Below, piece by piece: positions 1 through 9,683 of a stretch of DNA of 64,000 nucleotides (position 1 is its first letter; each line of letters starts with the position of its first letter). The notes below the pieces were generated by a model. The model was not told the origin of the DNA, ran no database searches, and saw nothing but the letters and a program-made list of their open reading frames with translations. The DNA is taken from assembly GCF_000069945.1 (NCBI RefSeq), contig NC_010545.1, forward strand, positions 248,001-312,000, in the 5' to 3' direction. Position numbers and translations under genes: made by a program. The DNA is from Corynebacterium urealyticum DSM 7109 (GTDB lineage Bacteria; Actinomycetota; Actinomycetes; Mycobacteriales; Mycobacteriaceae).

Positions 1-1
1 C

Positions 2-583
2 GAAGGTTTAACGATGTCCAAGATTGAAACTGAGAAATTTAGCGACGACAGTCAGTGGCTTCTCAGTTTCGATCGGGTTGAAGTGGATCAATCAAGTGTA
101 ATTGGTGGCATCAGTTCGGGTTTGAAGGCACTGTTTCATGGCCTCAACCCGGAACGCATTCTCATGGCTGCTTTTTGTAATGGCATTGCCCTTCGCGCGC
201 TTGACTTAGCCGTCGCCTATGCAGAATCTCGCGAGGTTTGGGGTGCTCCTATATCCACCCATCAGGCTATTTCGCATCCACTCGCAGAGGTAAAAATAGA
301 TATAGAGTTGGCACGGAATATGACTTTTCGTGCGGCTTCAGATTTCGACTCCGGCGGGGACTGTGGCGCCAGTGCAAATTATTCTAAATTTGCTGCGGCC
401 AGGGCTGCAGTAAAGAGTGTTGATCGGGCGATCCAGACCCACGGTGGTAACGGATTTGTGAAGGATTATCGTGTCTCAGAATTATTCTGGCCGGCACGTT
501 TGTTTCGAACGGCGCCTGTCAGTGAGGAGATGATTCTGAACTACGTAGCCAACAATATTCTCGGTATGCGCCGATCCTACTAG
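2..583 (+). CDS. acyl-CoA dehydrogenase, C-terminal part (5' end outside window)
   Basis: The reading frame is open from base 2, so this is the 3' part of a longer gene; the ATG at 14 is internal to the middle beta-domain, not a start. The visible ~193 residues cover the end of that domain (LLSFDRVEV) and the C-terminal four-helix domain: an RILMAAF helix, the FAD-contacting REVWGAPISTHQAI segment and IQTHGGNGFVKDY. The product should be an FAD enzyme oxidising acyl-CoA thioesters. The tail (APVSEEMILNYVANN) is typical of one FadE-like subgroup. The substrate cannot be told. Its stop touches the malate synthase region. The first 120 bases are about 45% G+C by count, far below the genes that follow, so it may have a different history from its neighbours. 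Confidence 0.85.
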   Translation, partial: EGLTMSKIETEKFSDDSQWLLSFDRVEVDQSSVIGGISSGLKALFHGLNPERILMAAFCNGIALRALDLAVAYAESREVWGAPISTHQAISHPLAEVKIDIELARNMTFRAASDFDSGGDCGASANYSKFAAARAAVKSVDRAIQTHGGNGFVKDYRVSELFWPARLFRTAPVSEEMILNYVANNILGMRRSY

Positions 584-610
584 ATGTTTTCTGAAAAGGA
601 GTATTTTACA

Positions 611-2827
611 ATGATTTCTAATTCCGCTATTTCTCAAGGTGCCGAGCGCGTAACCGCTGGCGGCCTTCAGGTTGCCAAGACTCTCTATGACTTCGTTAAC
701 ACTGAGGTACTTCCCGTCATCGGCAAGGATTCCGCCGCGGAGCAGGAGAAGTTCTGGGATGGCTTCGGCAAGATCGTCGAGGAGTACACCCCGCGTAACC
801 GCGAGCTGCTGAACACTCGCGACGAGCTGCAGAAGAAGATGGACGCCTGGTATGAGGATCACAAGGGTGCTCAGGATCCGGAGGAGTACAAGGCCTTCCT
901 GAAGGAGATCGGCTACCTGGTTGACGAGCCGGGCGACTTTGAGATTACGACCCAGAATATAGATAGCGAGATCGCAGAGACTTCCGGCCCACAGCTGGTT
1001 ATTTCGGCGTTGAACGCCCGCTTCGCGCTGAACGCGGCGAATGCCCGCTGGGGTTCTCTGTACGACGCTTTGTACGGCACCGATGCTATCTCCGAGGAAA
1101 ACGGCCAGGAGAAGGGCACTGGTTACAACAAGGTCCGCGGTGACAAGGTCATCGAGTGGGGTCGCGAGTTCCTGGACCGCGTTGTACCGCTGGAGTCCGG
1201 TTCCCACAAGGACGTCACCAAGTACGCCGTCGAGTCTGGCCAGCTGACCGCCACCATCGACGGCAACGATGTGCACCTGCGCGAGCCCGAGGTTTACGTC
1301 GGCTTCGGCGGTGACAAGGCCAACCCGACCGACATTCTGCTGTACAACAACGGTCTGCATATCGACATCCAGATTGACCCGGAGTCCCCGATCGGCAAGA
1401 CCGACAAGGCCGGTGTGAAGGACCTGAACCTCGAATCCGCAGTGACGACAATTATCGATTTTGAAGACTCAGTGGCAGCTGTGGATGCAGAGGATAAAAC
1501 TCTGGGTTATCGCAACTGGCTTGGGCTAAATGTTGGTAATCTGACAAAAACTATTACCAAGTCGGGGCGAACCTTCACCCGTAAGCTCAACGAGGATCCT
1601 GTGTTTACCTCCCGTGATGGTGAGGAGCTGCGTCTGCATGGTCGTTCCCTGCTGTTCGTGCGTAACGTTGGCCACCTGATGCAGAACCCGGCGATCCTGG
1701 ATCAGAACGGCGAGGAGATCTTTGAGGGCATCATGGATGCCGTTATTACTTCGGCTGCTGCGATCCCGGGTCTGGATGAGAACAACCCGCTGCGCAACTC
1801 CCGCACCGGCTCCATCTACATCGTGAAGCCGAAGCAGCACGGCCCGGAGGAGGTTGCCTTCACCAACGAGCTGTTCGGTGCAGTGGAGGATCTGCTGGGT
1901 CTGGAGCGGTTCACTCTGAAGGTCGGCGTGATGGATGAGGAGCGTCGTACCACCGCCAACCTGGATGCCTGCATCGCAGAGGTTAAGGAGCGCCTGGCGT
2001 TCATTAACACCGGCTTCCTGGACCGCACCGGTGATGAGATCCACACCTCCATGCTGGCCGGCCCGATGGTTCGCAAGGCGGACCTGCAGACCGCGCCGTG
2101 GAAGATCGCCTACGAGGACAACAACGTCGACGCCGGCCTGGCACACGGCCTGCCGGGCAAGGCTCAGATCGGTAAGGGCATGTGGGCCAAGACCGAGCTG
2201 ATGGCGGACATGCTCGCACAGAAGATCGGTCAGCCAAAGGAGGGCGCATCCACCGCGTGGGTTCCGTCCCCGACCGGTGCGACCCTGCACGCGACCCACT
2301 ACCACGAGGTGGATGTCTTCGAGGTGCAGGACAAGCTGCGCACCGAGGGTCGTCGCGAGACCCTGGGCGACATCCTTACCCTGCCGGTGGCGGAGTCTGC
2401 TGATTGGTCTGCTGAGGAGATCGCCGAGGAGATCGACAATAACTCCCAGTCCATCCTGGGTTATGTGGTCCGCTGGGTGGAGCAGGGTGTTGGTTGCTCC
2501 AAGATCCCGGACATCCACGACATCGACCTGATGGAGGACCGCGCGACCTGCCGCATTAACTCCCAGCACCTGGCCAACTGGCTCAAGCACGGCGTGGTGA
2601 CCGAGGAGCAGGTCCTCGACTCCCTGCAGCGTATGGCTGCGAAGGTCGACCAGCAGAACGCTGGGGATGCTGCCTACCGCAACATGGCGCCGGACTTTGA
2701 CGAGTCTGTGGCTTTCCAGGCTGCGAAGGATCTGGTGTTTAAGGGTCTGGAGCAGCCGGCTGGTTATACCGAGCCGATCCTGCATGCACGTCGTTTGGAG
2801 TTCAAGGCTAAAAACGGCATCGCCTAA
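611..2827 (+). CDS. glcB: malate synthase G
   Basis: This 738-residue cytosolic enzyme condenses glyoxylate with acetyl-CoA to malate, the second step of the glyoxylate shunt. Length and sequence fit the monomeric G type: the [16 protein letters not shown] signature, [13 protein letters not shown] carrying the glyoxylate-binding Arg, VMDEERRT and LDRTGDEIH with the Mg2+-binding Glu and Asp, and [11 protein letters not shown] near the C-terminus. An in-frame ATG at 584 exists, but AAAAGGAG at 594-601 sits 9 nt before the ATG at 611, so 611 is the start. A terminator follows at 2879. Codon use is strongly biased except for an A+T-rich patch at about 1434-1560 (see findings). The enzyme would let the cell grow on acetate or fatty acids. 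Confidence 0.97.
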   Translation: MISNSAISQGAERVTAGGLQVAKTLYDFVNTEVLPVIGKDSAAEQEKFWDGFGKIVEEYTPRNRELLNTRDELQKKMDAWYEDHKGAQDPEEYKAFLKEIGYLVDEPGDFEITTQNIDSEIAETSGPQLVISALNARFALNAANARWGSLYDALYGTDAISEENGQEKGTGYNKVRGDKVIEWGREFLDRVVPLESGSHKDVTKYAVESGQLTATIDGNDVHLREPEVYVGFGGDKANPTDILLYNNGLHIDIQIDPESPIGKTDKAGVKDLNLESAVTTIIDFEDSVAAVDAEDKTLGYRNWLGLNVGNLTKTITKSGRTFTRKLNEDPVFTSRDGEELRLHGRSLLFVRNVGHLMQNPAILDQNGEEIFEGIMDAVITSAAAIPGLDENNPLRNSRTGSIYIVKPKQHGPEEVAFTNELFGAVEDLLGLERFTLKVGVMDEERRTTANLDACIAEVKERLAFINTGFLDRTGDEIHTSMLAGPMVRKADLQTAPWKIAYEDNNVDAGLAHGLPGKAQIGKGMWAKTELMADMLAQKIGQPKEGASTAWVPSPTGATLHATHYHEVDVFEVQDKLRTEGRRETLGDILTLPVAESADWSAEEIAEEIDNNSQSILGYVVRWVEQGVGCSKIPDIHDIDLMEDRATCRINSQHLANWLKHGVVTEEQVLDSLQRMAAKVDQQNAGDAAYRNMAPDFDESVAFQAAKDLVFKGLEQPAGYTEPILHARRLEFKAKNGIA

Positions 2828-2878
2828 CACGGCTACCGACTCTCGCCAGCGCCCGTAAACGGGGCCGGTGAGTAAAAC

Positions 2879-2925
2879 AACGGGGCGGACACACCACAAC
2901 GGTGTGCCCGCCCCGTTTTCTTTTG
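2879..2925 (+). terminator. rho-independent terminator after malate synthase
   Basis: A 17-bp stem (2879-2895 with 2901-2917, one mismatch) with a 5-nt loop is followed by a T-rich run (TTTTCTTTT). Confidence 0.8.
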
Positions 2926-3028
2926 GGGGTGGTGGCGACGGTGAGGCGGCAGTGGGGTGTGCAGGAGGAAGCGCAAAGGGAGAGTCTGCCCGGCCACAAA
3001 CGGTGGCGGGGAACGTACTATCGGCAGC

Positions 3029-3862
3029 ATGAACCCTGGGAACGTGAACAAGCGACAGCCCGAGACGTCGACAAGCGGGCAGGGGAGCGGCACTGCAGAC
3101 GCAGACCTGCCCGACCTGTGCCTGCCCGATCTGTGGCAGTACGGCGCGATCCTCTTCGACCTCGACGGCGTGATTACCCCCACCGCCGACCTTCACCGGG
3201 AGGCCTGGGCTCACATGTTCAGCGAATACTTCCGCGAAATCAGCGCCACCGGGCAGAGCGTGGCCGAGTACACCGACCAGGACTACTACGACTACCTCGA
3301 CGGCCGCCCGCGGACCGAGGGCATCGCCGTGCTGCTGCACTCCCGCGGCATCGACCTGCCCGCCGGTAGCGAGGAAGACACGGCAGCTGAGAACACCGTC
3401 TACGGGCTGGGGGAGCGCAAGAATGCCGAGTTCCTCCGACTGCTGGACCAGGGCATTGCGGCCTACCCGGGCAGTGTCCAGCTGCTTGACGCACTGGCTG
3501 CACCGAAGGAGGGCGTGGCCTCGCCCCGGCTGGCGATCGTCTCCTCCTCCAAGAACGCCCGCCCCGTGCTCGAGGCGGCGGGCCTGCTCGACCGCTTCGA
3601 ACTCATCGTGGACGGCCTGGTCGCCGCGGAGCTCGAGCTGCCCGGCAAGCCCGCCCCGGACACCTACCTGCACGCGGCCACGTGGCTGGGAGTGCCAGCC
3701 GAGAAGGCCGTGGTGGTAGAAGACGCGCTCAGTGGAGTGGCCGCCGGGCGCAACGGCAAGTTTGGGCTCGTCGTAGGGGTGGACAGGGGAGCAGGCGAAC
3801 AGGAACTCCGCGACGCCGGGGCAGACACCGTGGTGGCCGACCTCGCGGACTTCGTGGGCTAG
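3029..3862 (+). CDS. HAD-family hydrolase, beta-phosphoglucomutase-like
   Basis: This 277-residue HAD phosphatase/mutase has the nucleophile motif FDLDGVITPTADLH at about residues 45-58, followed by the HREAW cap segment typical of beta-phosphoglucomutases. SSSKNA is motif II, KPAPDTYL carries the motif III Lys, and VVEDALSGVAAG is motif IV. An open frame extends upstream to 2957, but a -10-like TACTAT (3016-3021) lies 7 nt before the ATG at 3029, so I take the gene as leaderless from there. The next gene is a GH65 phosphorylase, which releases beta-glucose 1-phosphate. A mutase converting that to glucose 6-phosphate is the natural partner, so function is inferred from family plus neighbour. 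Confidence 0.85.
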   Translation: MNPGNVNKRQPETSTSGQGSGTADADLPDLCLPDLWQYGAILFDLDGVITPTADLHREAWAHMFSEYFREISATGQSVAEYTDQDYYDYLDGRPRTEGIAVLLHSRGIDLPAGSEEDTAAENTVYGLGERKNAEFLRLLDQGIAAYPGSVQLLDALAAPKEGVASPRLAIVSSSKNARPVLEAAGLLDRFELIVDGLVAAELELPGKPAPDTYLHAATWLGVPAEKAVVVEDALSGVAAGRNGKFGLVVGVDRGAGEQELRDAGADTVVADLADFVG

Positions 3863-3882
3863 CCCCGCCACAGTGCCACAGC

Positions 3883-3943
3883 GCTGGCTGTACCGCCTTG
3901 TGCGGCCGCGCAAAAGAGCCGCCGTGCAGCCGCACAAGCCAGC
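3883..3943. repeat. long bulged inverted repeat between HAD and GH65 genes
   Basis: The 15-nt arm at 3929-3943 pairs perfectly with GCTGGC (3883-3888) plus TTGTGCGGC (3898-3906); the 9 nt between these two segments bulge out. The loop is 22 nt. There is no T-tract, so this may be an RNA processing element or weak terminator rather than a classical terminator. Confidence 0.5.
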
Positions 3944-4023
3944 AACGTGACAACCCGAGCCCGCGATTCGGGGTAGTGCAACCCGCCCGCTAGACTGTGC
4001 GCGGCTCAGAAGAAAACCTCAAC

Positions 4024-6597
4024 ATGTGGGACATAATGACCTCAGCTTCGCAATCCGGCAACGCACAGCTCCAAGCCTTCCTCGCAGCCAAGCGCAACGG
4101 TGGCGCACAGGGGCCGAACCGCCCGATCGACGGTGCGGACTTGGCCACCGAAGGCTATCGGGCGGACCGCCACCACCACGGCGTCGACCCACTGGAGCTG
4201 ATCGACCGCGATAACAACCCCGTCTGGGAGTGGGGCTGGGCGGAAACCAAGCCCAACCGCACCGACCTCGGGGTCGCCGAGACACTCTTCGCGCAGTCCA
4301 ATGGCTATCTTGGCATGCGTGGCAATCCGCCGGAAGGCCGCGATTCCGCCGTCCACGGCACCTATATCAATGGTGTCTACGAGAACTGGAAGATCACCCA
4401 CGCCGAGGACGCCTACGGCCTGGCCCGCGATGGGCAGTCCATCATCGACGTCCCCGACGCGAAGGCGATGCGCCTATACATCGACGACGAGCCGCTGCGC
4501 CTCGGCAACGCAGATATCAGTGAGTACAGCCGCACCCTCGACTTCCGCGACGGCGTGCTGCGCCGCAGCATGATCTGGCGCACCCCCGGCGGCAAGCGTG
4601 TGCGCGTGACCACCGAGCGCATGGTCAGCTTCCAGGAACGCCACCTGGCGATCATGGCTCTCGAGGTGGAGCTGCTGGATTCGGACGCCGCCGTCGTTGT
4701 CTCCTCCCAGCTGCTCAACCGGCAGGACGGCGAGGGCGAGTTCCCGGATAACAACGGACCCGTCGCCGTCCAGGACGGGGAGCTGGACCCGCGGAAGGGC
4801 TCCACCTTCGACGAGCGTGTCCTGATCCCGAAGTACCAGTCCCAGCCCGAGCCCGAGCGGGCGACCCTGGGCTACCAGGTCAACCACTCCGGCATGACGG
4901 TCGCCGCCTCCATGGACCACGAGCTGCGCGTGGACAATCCGGCGACCGCGGACTCCGGCGACGTCGAGGTGACCACGGAGGTCGCGGAGGACGTCGCCAG
5001 CGTCGTCTACCACATCAACGGCGCGAAGGGCTGTCACCTGCGCCTGGAGAAGTTCGTTAGCTACCACTCCTCCCGCCACGTGGCCCCGAAGGAGCTGGCC
5101 TTCCGCTGCGACCGCACCATCAACCGGGCGAAGCAGGTGGGCTACAGCAGCTTGGTGGAAAATCAGCGCGAGTGGCTGGGTGCATTCTGGGAGCGCTCCG
5201 ATGTGCGCATCGGTGGCCAGCCAGAGCTGCAGCAGGCGGCCCGCTGGTGCATCTTCCAGCTGATCCAGGCTTCCGCGCGGGCCGAGACCACCGGCGTTCC
5301 CGCCAAGGGACTGACCGGTGCGGGCTATGGCGGGCACTACTTCTGGGACACGGAGATCTACGTGATGCCGTTCCTCAGCTACACGAACTCGAATTACGCC
5401 CGCAATGCCCTGCGCTTCCGCTACGAGATGCTGCCCTCCGCGCACGAGCGTGCCCTGGAACTTTCCCACGACGGCGTGCTCTTCCCGTGGCGCACGATTA
5501 ACGGGCACGAGTCCTCCGCGTACTACGCCGCCGGCACGGCGCAGTATCACATCGACGCGGACGTGGCCTTCGCGCTGATGAAGTACTTCTACGCCACCGG
5601 GGACAAGGAATTCCTCATGCGTGAGGGCGTGGAGATCCTGCTGGGTACGGCCCGGTTCTGGGTGTCCATCGGCTTCTTTAACTCCGCGCAAGACCGCTTC
5701 GAGATCCACGCGGTCACCGGTCCGGATGAGTACACCACGGTGGTGAATAACAACCTCTACACCAACGTGATGGCGCAATATAACCTGCGCATGGCTGCGA
5801 AGGTGCTGAAGACGATGCGCGCCGAGCGGCCGGATGACTACGCGGACCTGGCTGCTCAGCACAAGCTCAACGATGCCGAGCTGGACCGCTGGGAGCTGGC
5901 AGCCGAGCAGATGTACATCCCCTTCAACGAGGAGCTGGGGATCAATCCGCAGGATGATTTCTTCCTCAACCGCCAGATCTGGGACTTGGACGACCCGAAC
6001 GGTGAGCCGAAGCGCCCCCTGCTGCTGCACTATCACCCGCTGACGATCTACCGCTATCAGATCCTGAAGCAGGCGGACGTGGTGCTGGCGCTGTTCCTGC
6101 AGGGGAAGCAATTCTCCCAGGAGGTTAAGCGGGCTGACTATGATTACTACGACCTGTTGACGACGGGGGACTCCACCCTGTCGGCGGTGGTGCAGTCCAT
6201 CATGGCCGCGGAGCTTGGTTATGCGGATAAGGCGTTGGAGTTCTTCCACCGCGGGCTGTTTGTGGACCTGGCGGATATGCATGGCAATACCGCTGACGGC
6301 GTGCATATCGCCTCCTGCGGTGGAGTGTGGACTGCGCTGACCTATGGCTTCGGTGGTCTGCGCGATCACGAGGGGGAGTTCACCATTGATCCCCGCTTGC
6401 CAGAGGGCTGGGAGCACCTCAGCTACAACGTCACCATTCGGGATGTCCAGGTTCGCGTGACGGTTCGCCCGGGTGAGGTGGAGCTGGTTTCCGTTCGGAG
6501 GAAGGACGCCGGCGTGGTCACGGTGCTGGGTCAGGAGGTTCGGATCACCGGTGAGTCGCAGGTTGTCGTGGGGGAGACGGTTCTCGCGGCCGGCTAG
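4024..6597 (+). CDS. GH65 family disaccharide phosphorylase (maltose/trehalose/kojibiose type)
   Basis: This large cytosolic enzyme of about 857 residues phosphorolyses an alpha-glucoside to glucose plus beta-glucose 1-phosphate. It shows the GH65 layout: an N-terminal beta-sandwich, a linker, an (alpha/alpha)6 catalytic domain and a C-terminal beta domain. The catalytic acid is the Glu of VTGPDEYTTVVNNN, with GGHYFWDTEIYV and YHPLTIYRYQILKQADVV as further family motifs. Which disaccharide is used cannot be read from sequence. A GTG at 3997 is in frame but directly abuts a -10-like TAGACT (3991-3996), which would leave it outside the transcript. The ATG at 4024 follows a weak AGAAG; ATG 4036 is the other option. 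It pairs with the upstream beta-phosphoglucomutase-like gene. Confidence 0.9.
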   Translation: MWDIMTSASQSGNAQLQAFLAAKRNGGAQGPNRPIDGADLATEGYRADRHHHGVDPLELIDRDNNPVWEWGWAETKPNRTDLGVAETLFAQSNGYLGMRGNPPEGRDSAVHGTYINGVYENWKITHAEDAYGLARDGQSIIDVPDAKAMRLYIDDEPLRLGNADISEYSRTLDFRDGVLRRSMIWRTPGGKRVRVTTERMVSFQERHLAIMALEVELLDSDAAVVVSSQLLNRQDGEGEFPDNNGPVAVQDGELDPRKGSTFDERVLIPKYQSQPEPERATLGYQVNHSGMTVAASMDHELRVDNPATADSGDVEVTTEVAEDVASVVYHINGAKGCHLRLEKFVSYHSSRHVAPKELAFRCDRTINRAKQVGYSSLVENQREWLGAFWERSDVRIGGQPELQQAARWCIFQLIQASARAETTGVPAKGLTGAGYGGHYFWDTEIYVMPFLSYTNSNYARNALRFRYEMLPSAHERALELSHDGVLFPWRTINGHESSAYYAAGTAQYHIDADVAFALMKYFYATGDKEFLMREGVEILLGTARFWVSIGFFNSAQDRFEIHAVTGPDEYTTVVNNNLYTNVMAQYNLRMAAKVLKTMRAERPDDYADLAAQHKLNDAELDRWELAAEQMYIPFNEELGINPQDDFFLNRQIWDLDDPNGEPKRPLLLHYHPLTIYRYQILKQADVVLALFLQGKQFSQEVKRADYDYYDLLTTGDSTLSAVVQSIMAAELGYADKALEFFHRGLFVDLADMHGNTADGVHIASCGGVWTALTYGFGGLRDHEGEFTIDPRLPEGWEHLSYNVTIRDVQVRVTVRPGEVELVSVRRKDAGVVTVLGQEVRITGESQVVVGETVLAAG

Positions 6598-6617
6598 GTG
6601 CGGATTTTTCCATTCTT

Positions 6618-6662
6618 CTCCCCGCCCCGGTGACCTCGATGCCACCGGGGCGGGGAGTTTTG
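6618..6662 (+). terminator. rho-independent terminator after GH65 gene
   Basis: Perfect 15-bp stem (6618-6632 with 6643-6657), 10-nt loop, then TTTTG. Confidence 0.85.
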
Positions 6663-6689
6663 TGGCTGTTGCGACTGGTGTGATTTGAG

Positions 6690-6829
6690 GGTATTTACGC
6701 AACGAAGTTGTTGCGCAATAGGTGCGCTTCCTGTGATTTTGCCCTAAATAGGGTGTAAAAGCCCAGGGTGGACCATGGCAGTTAGTGACCAAGGTCTCCA
6801 AGCTCGTAGAGTTATTACGACACTGGAGG
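6690..6829 (+). promoter_or_regulatory. sdhC upstream control region
   Basis: The region carries CGCAAC (6698-6703) inverted against GTTGCG (6710-6715), a perfect TTGCGCAA palindrome at 6711-6718, and CCCTAAATAGGG at 6742-6753 with 5-bp arms. TAGAGT at 6807-6812 is a possible -10. GGAGG at 6825-6829 is the ribosome binding site for sdhC. No protein is assigned to the palindromes; sdh operons in Corynebacterium are known to be under several regulators. Confidence 0.4.
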
Positions 6830-6833
6830 TGCC

Positions 6834-7619
6834 ATGACTGTAAAGAATGACGAAAACCGGGACGCCCTTGTCCACGGGAAAATAACGACGAAAGCCCTGC
6901 GCGAAAAGCCGGGCATCCCAACCTGGGTTATGAAGCTGACGATGGCCATCACTGGCATCATCTTCGGCCTGTTTGTTCTGGTCCACATGCTCGGAAACCT
7001 GAAGGTATACACCGGCGCTGAGGGCTTCAATACTTACGCGGACTTCCTCCGCGAGGTCGGTTCGCCGATCCTGCCTGAGGGCGGCCTGCTGTGGATCTTC
7101 CGCATCGTGCTGCTCGTGGCAATCGTGCTGCACGTGTGGTTTGCGTTCGCACTGATCGGCCGCAGCCACCAGTCCCGCGGCCGCTTCCGCCGTAAGGGCA
7201 TGGTCAGCAACTGGAATACCTTCTCTGCACGCACCATGCCGGTCACCGGTATCGTGCTGCTGCTGTTCATCATCTTCCACATCCTGGACCTGACCCTGGG
7301 TGTCCAGCCGGCTGCATCCAGCGAGTTCACCGAGGCTGTTGACGGCAACCACGCTGCCTACCAGAACCTCGTGGCTTCCTTCGAGCGCCCGGCAGTTGCG
7401 ATCATCTACATCGTCGCGATGTTCATCCTGTTTGCCCACCTGTCTCACGGCATCTGGACCGCGTCCTCGGACCTGGGCATTACCGGCCACCGCTGGCGCC
7501 AGGTGATCCTGTGGATCTCCTACCTGGTCCCGGCCCTGATCCTCATCGGCAATATCTCTATCCCACTGGCTGTGCTGTTCGGGGGCATTGAGCAAGTGCC
7601 ATTCGTCCCAGGCGTTTAA
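6834..7619 (+). CDS. sdhC: succinate dehydrogenase cytochrome b subunit
   Basis: This 261-residue membrane anchor of complex II carries heme b and the menaquinone site. It has five hydrophobic helices, about residues 35-55, 82-105, 135-155, 185-205 and 225-250. Candidate axial histidines are in VHMLGN, LHVWFAF, FHILDL and HLSHGIW, the pattern of the fused di-heme SdhC type of Gram-positives. GGAGG lies 4 nt before the ATG. It is first of sdhC-sdhA-sdhB, 30 nt before sdhA. The long, palindrome-bearing upstream region (6662-6833) suggests regulated transcription. Confidence 0.95.
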   Translation: MTVKNDENRDALVHGKITTKALREKPGIPTWVMKLTMAITGIIFGLFVLVHMLGNLKVYTGAEGFNTYADFLREVGSPILPEGGLLWIFRIVLLVAIVLHVWFAFALIGRSHQSRGRFRRKGMVSNWNTFSARTMPVTGIVLLLFIIFHILDLTLGVQPAASSEFTEAVDGNHAAYQNLVASFERPAVAIIYIVAMFILFAHLSHGIWTASSDLGITGHRWRQVILWISYLVPALILIGNISIPLAVLFGGIEQVPFVPGV

Positions 7620-7649
7620 GCTCGCGAGTCTGTTAAGGAGTAAACGGCT

Positions 7650-9683
7650 ATGAGCGATGTTATTAACCACCCGCACAACCAAACTGCGGATTTCAACTAC
7701 GACGAGGCAGTCGCAGCTTTCACCGCGCCTGAGTCCTCCGTCGACGGCGTGACCGTCGGCAAGGTCCTGAAGGACAACGCCCCGCACGAGGTAGGCCAGG
7801 ATCAGCAGTGGACCTACGCCAAGGACCACTTCGGCCTGGTATCCCCGCTGAACCGCAACAAGTTCCGCGTCCTGATCGTCGGTACCGGCCTAGCCGGTGG
7901 CGCTGCCGCCGCAGCCCTCGGCGAGCTGGGCTACGACGTGAAGGTCTTCACGTACCACGATTCCCCACGCCGCGCGCACTCCATTGCTGCGCAGGGTGGT
8001 GTGAACTCCTCCCGCGGTAAGAAGCTGGATAACGACTCGACCTACCTCCACACCAAGGACACGGTCAAGGGCGGCGACTACCGCTGCCGCGAGAACGACT
8101 GCTGGCGCCTGGCGATGGAGTCCCCGAAGGTCATCGACCACATGAACGCCATCGGCGCACCGTTCTCCCGCGAGTACGGCGGCACCCTGGCAACCCGTTC
8201 CTTCGGTGGCGTGCAGGTCTCCCGCACCTACTACACCCGTGGTCAAACGGGTCAGCAGCTGCAGCTGGCGACGACCTCCGCGCTGTACCGCCAGATCGGC
8301 GCCGGCAACGTGGAGATCTTCACCCACGCAGACATGCAGGACGTCATCGTCGAGAACGGCGTCTGTAAGGGCGTCGTGATGCGCAACCTGATCACCGGTG
8401 AGCTGACCGCTCACACCGGCCACGCAACCGTGCTGGCCACCGGTGGTTACGGCAACGTGTACCACATGTCTACCCTGGCGAAGAACTCCAACGTCTCCGC
8501 CATCATGCGCGCCTACGACCAGGGTGCCTACATGGCATCCCCGTCCTTCGTGCAGTTCCACCCGACCGGCCTGCCGGTCAACTCGGACTGGCAGTCCAAG
8601 ACCATCCTGATGTCCGAGTCCCTGCGTAACGACGGCCGCATCTGGACCCCGAAGAAGAAGGGCGACGATCGCGACCCGAACAACATCCCGGACGACGAGC
8701 GCGACTACTTCCTGGAGCGTCGTTACCCGGCATTCGGCAACCTGGTCCCGCGTGACATCGCGTCCCGCGCGAACGCCCAGCAGATCAACGCCGGCTACGG
8801 CGTTGGCCCGAAGAAGAACTCCGTCTACCTGGACCTGGGTGACGCCATCAAGCGCCTCGGCAAGGACACCATCCGCGAGCGCTACGGCAACCTGATTCAG
8901 ATGTACGAGGAGGCCATCGGTGAGTCCGCGTACGAGACCCCGATGCGCATCGCACCGACCTGCCACTACACCATGGGTGGCCTGTGGACCGACTTCCACG
9001 AGATGACCTCCATTCCGGGGCTCTTCTGTGCCGGTGAGGCATCCTGGATGTACCACGGTGCAAACCGACTGGGTGCTAACTCCCTGCTCTCCTCCTCCGT
9101 CGAGGGCTGGTTCACCCTGCCGTTCACGATCCCGAACTACCTGGCGCCGCTGCTGGGCGAGGAGGTCTCTGCTGAGGACTCCCCGGCCGCACAGGAGGCC
9201 CTGGAGCGCTCTCAGAAGCGCATCGAGCGGATCATGAACGTCCGTGGCGAGGAGCCACACGGCGCGGCGTACTACCACCGTCAGCTCGGCGAGATCCTGT
9301 ACTTCTCCTGTGGCGTGTCCCGCAACGTCGAGGACATGAAGGACGGCATCGAGAAGATCCGCGCACTGCGTAAGGAATTCTGGGCCAACGTCCACGTCCC
9401 GGGCGAAGCCAACGAGATGAACCAGGAGCTGGAGTACGCACTGCGCGTGGCCGACTACCTGGACCTCGGCGAGCTCATGTGCGTCGACGCACTGGACCGC
9501 GACGAGTCTTGCGGTGCCCACTACCGCGATGACCACCTCTCCGAGGACGGCGAGGCCGAGCGTGACGATGACAACTGGTGCTTCGTTTCCGCTTGGGAGT
9601 CGAACGGCGATGAGAAGTTCATCCGCCACTCCGAGCCGCTGTACTTCGATCGAATCCCGCTGATGACAAGGAATTACAAGTAA
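7650..9683 (+). CDS. sdhA: succinate dehydrogenase flavoprotein subunit
   Basis: This 677-residue catalytic subunit oxidises succinate to fumarate with covalently bound FAD. VLIVGTGLAGGAAAAALGELG at about residues 75-95 is the dinucleotide fold, and the flavin-linking His is in the PRRAHSIAAQGGVN segment. FHPTGLP and the CHYTMGGLWTD region form the active site, and EASWMYHGANRLGANSLL binds FAD. It has the N-terminal extension and long length typical of the SdhCAB class in Actinobacteria. AAGGAG at 7633-7638 supports the ATG at 7650. The stop codon shares its last A with the sdhB start (TAATG), so the two are translationally coupled. Confidence 0.97.
   Translation: MSDVINHPHNQTADFNYDEAVAAFTAPESSVDGVTVGKVLKDNAPHEVGQDQQWTYAKDHFGLVSPLNRNKFRVLIVGTGLAGGAAAAALGELGYDVKVFTYHDSPRRAHSIAAQGGVNSSRGKKLDNDSTYLHTKDTVKGGDYRCRENDCWRLAMESPKVIDHMNAIGAPFSREYGGTLATRSFGGVQVSRTYYTRGQTGQQLQLATTSALYRQIGAGNVEIFTHADMQDVIVENGVCKGVVMRNLITGELTAHTGHATVLATGGYGNVYHMSTLAKNSNVSAIMRAYDQGAYMASPSFVQFHPTGLPVNSDWQSKTILMSESLRNDGRIWTPKKKGDDRDPNNIPDDERDYFLERRYPAFGNLVPRDIASRANAQQINAGYGVGPKKNSVYLDLGDAIKRLGKDTIRERYGNLIQMYEEAIGESAYETPMRIAPTCHYTMGGLWTDFHEMTSIPGLFCAGEASWMYHGANRLGANSLLSSSVEGWFTLPFTIPNYLAPLLGEEVSAEDSPAAQEALERSQKRIERIMNVRGEEPHGAAYYHRQLGEILYFSCGVSRNVEDMKDGIEKIRALRKEFWANVHVPGEANEMNQELEYALRVADYLDLGELMCVDALDRDESCGAHYRDDHLSEDGEAERDDDNWCFVSAWESNGDEKFIRHSEPLYFDRIPLMTRNYK

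Noticed and set aside
1526..3937. 803-codon open frame on the minus strand
   Set aside because: It runs antisense over malate synthase and the HAD gene, shows no domain, and is the usual high-GC shadow of strongly coding plus-strand frames.
4474..6921. 815-codon minus-strand frame over the GH65 gene
   Set aside because: Antisense shadow: composition follows third-position G+C of the real gene and no motif is present.
7890..9629. 579-codon minus-strand frame over sdhA
   Set aside because: Val/Leu/Asp-rich translation without motifs, complementary to a certain gene.
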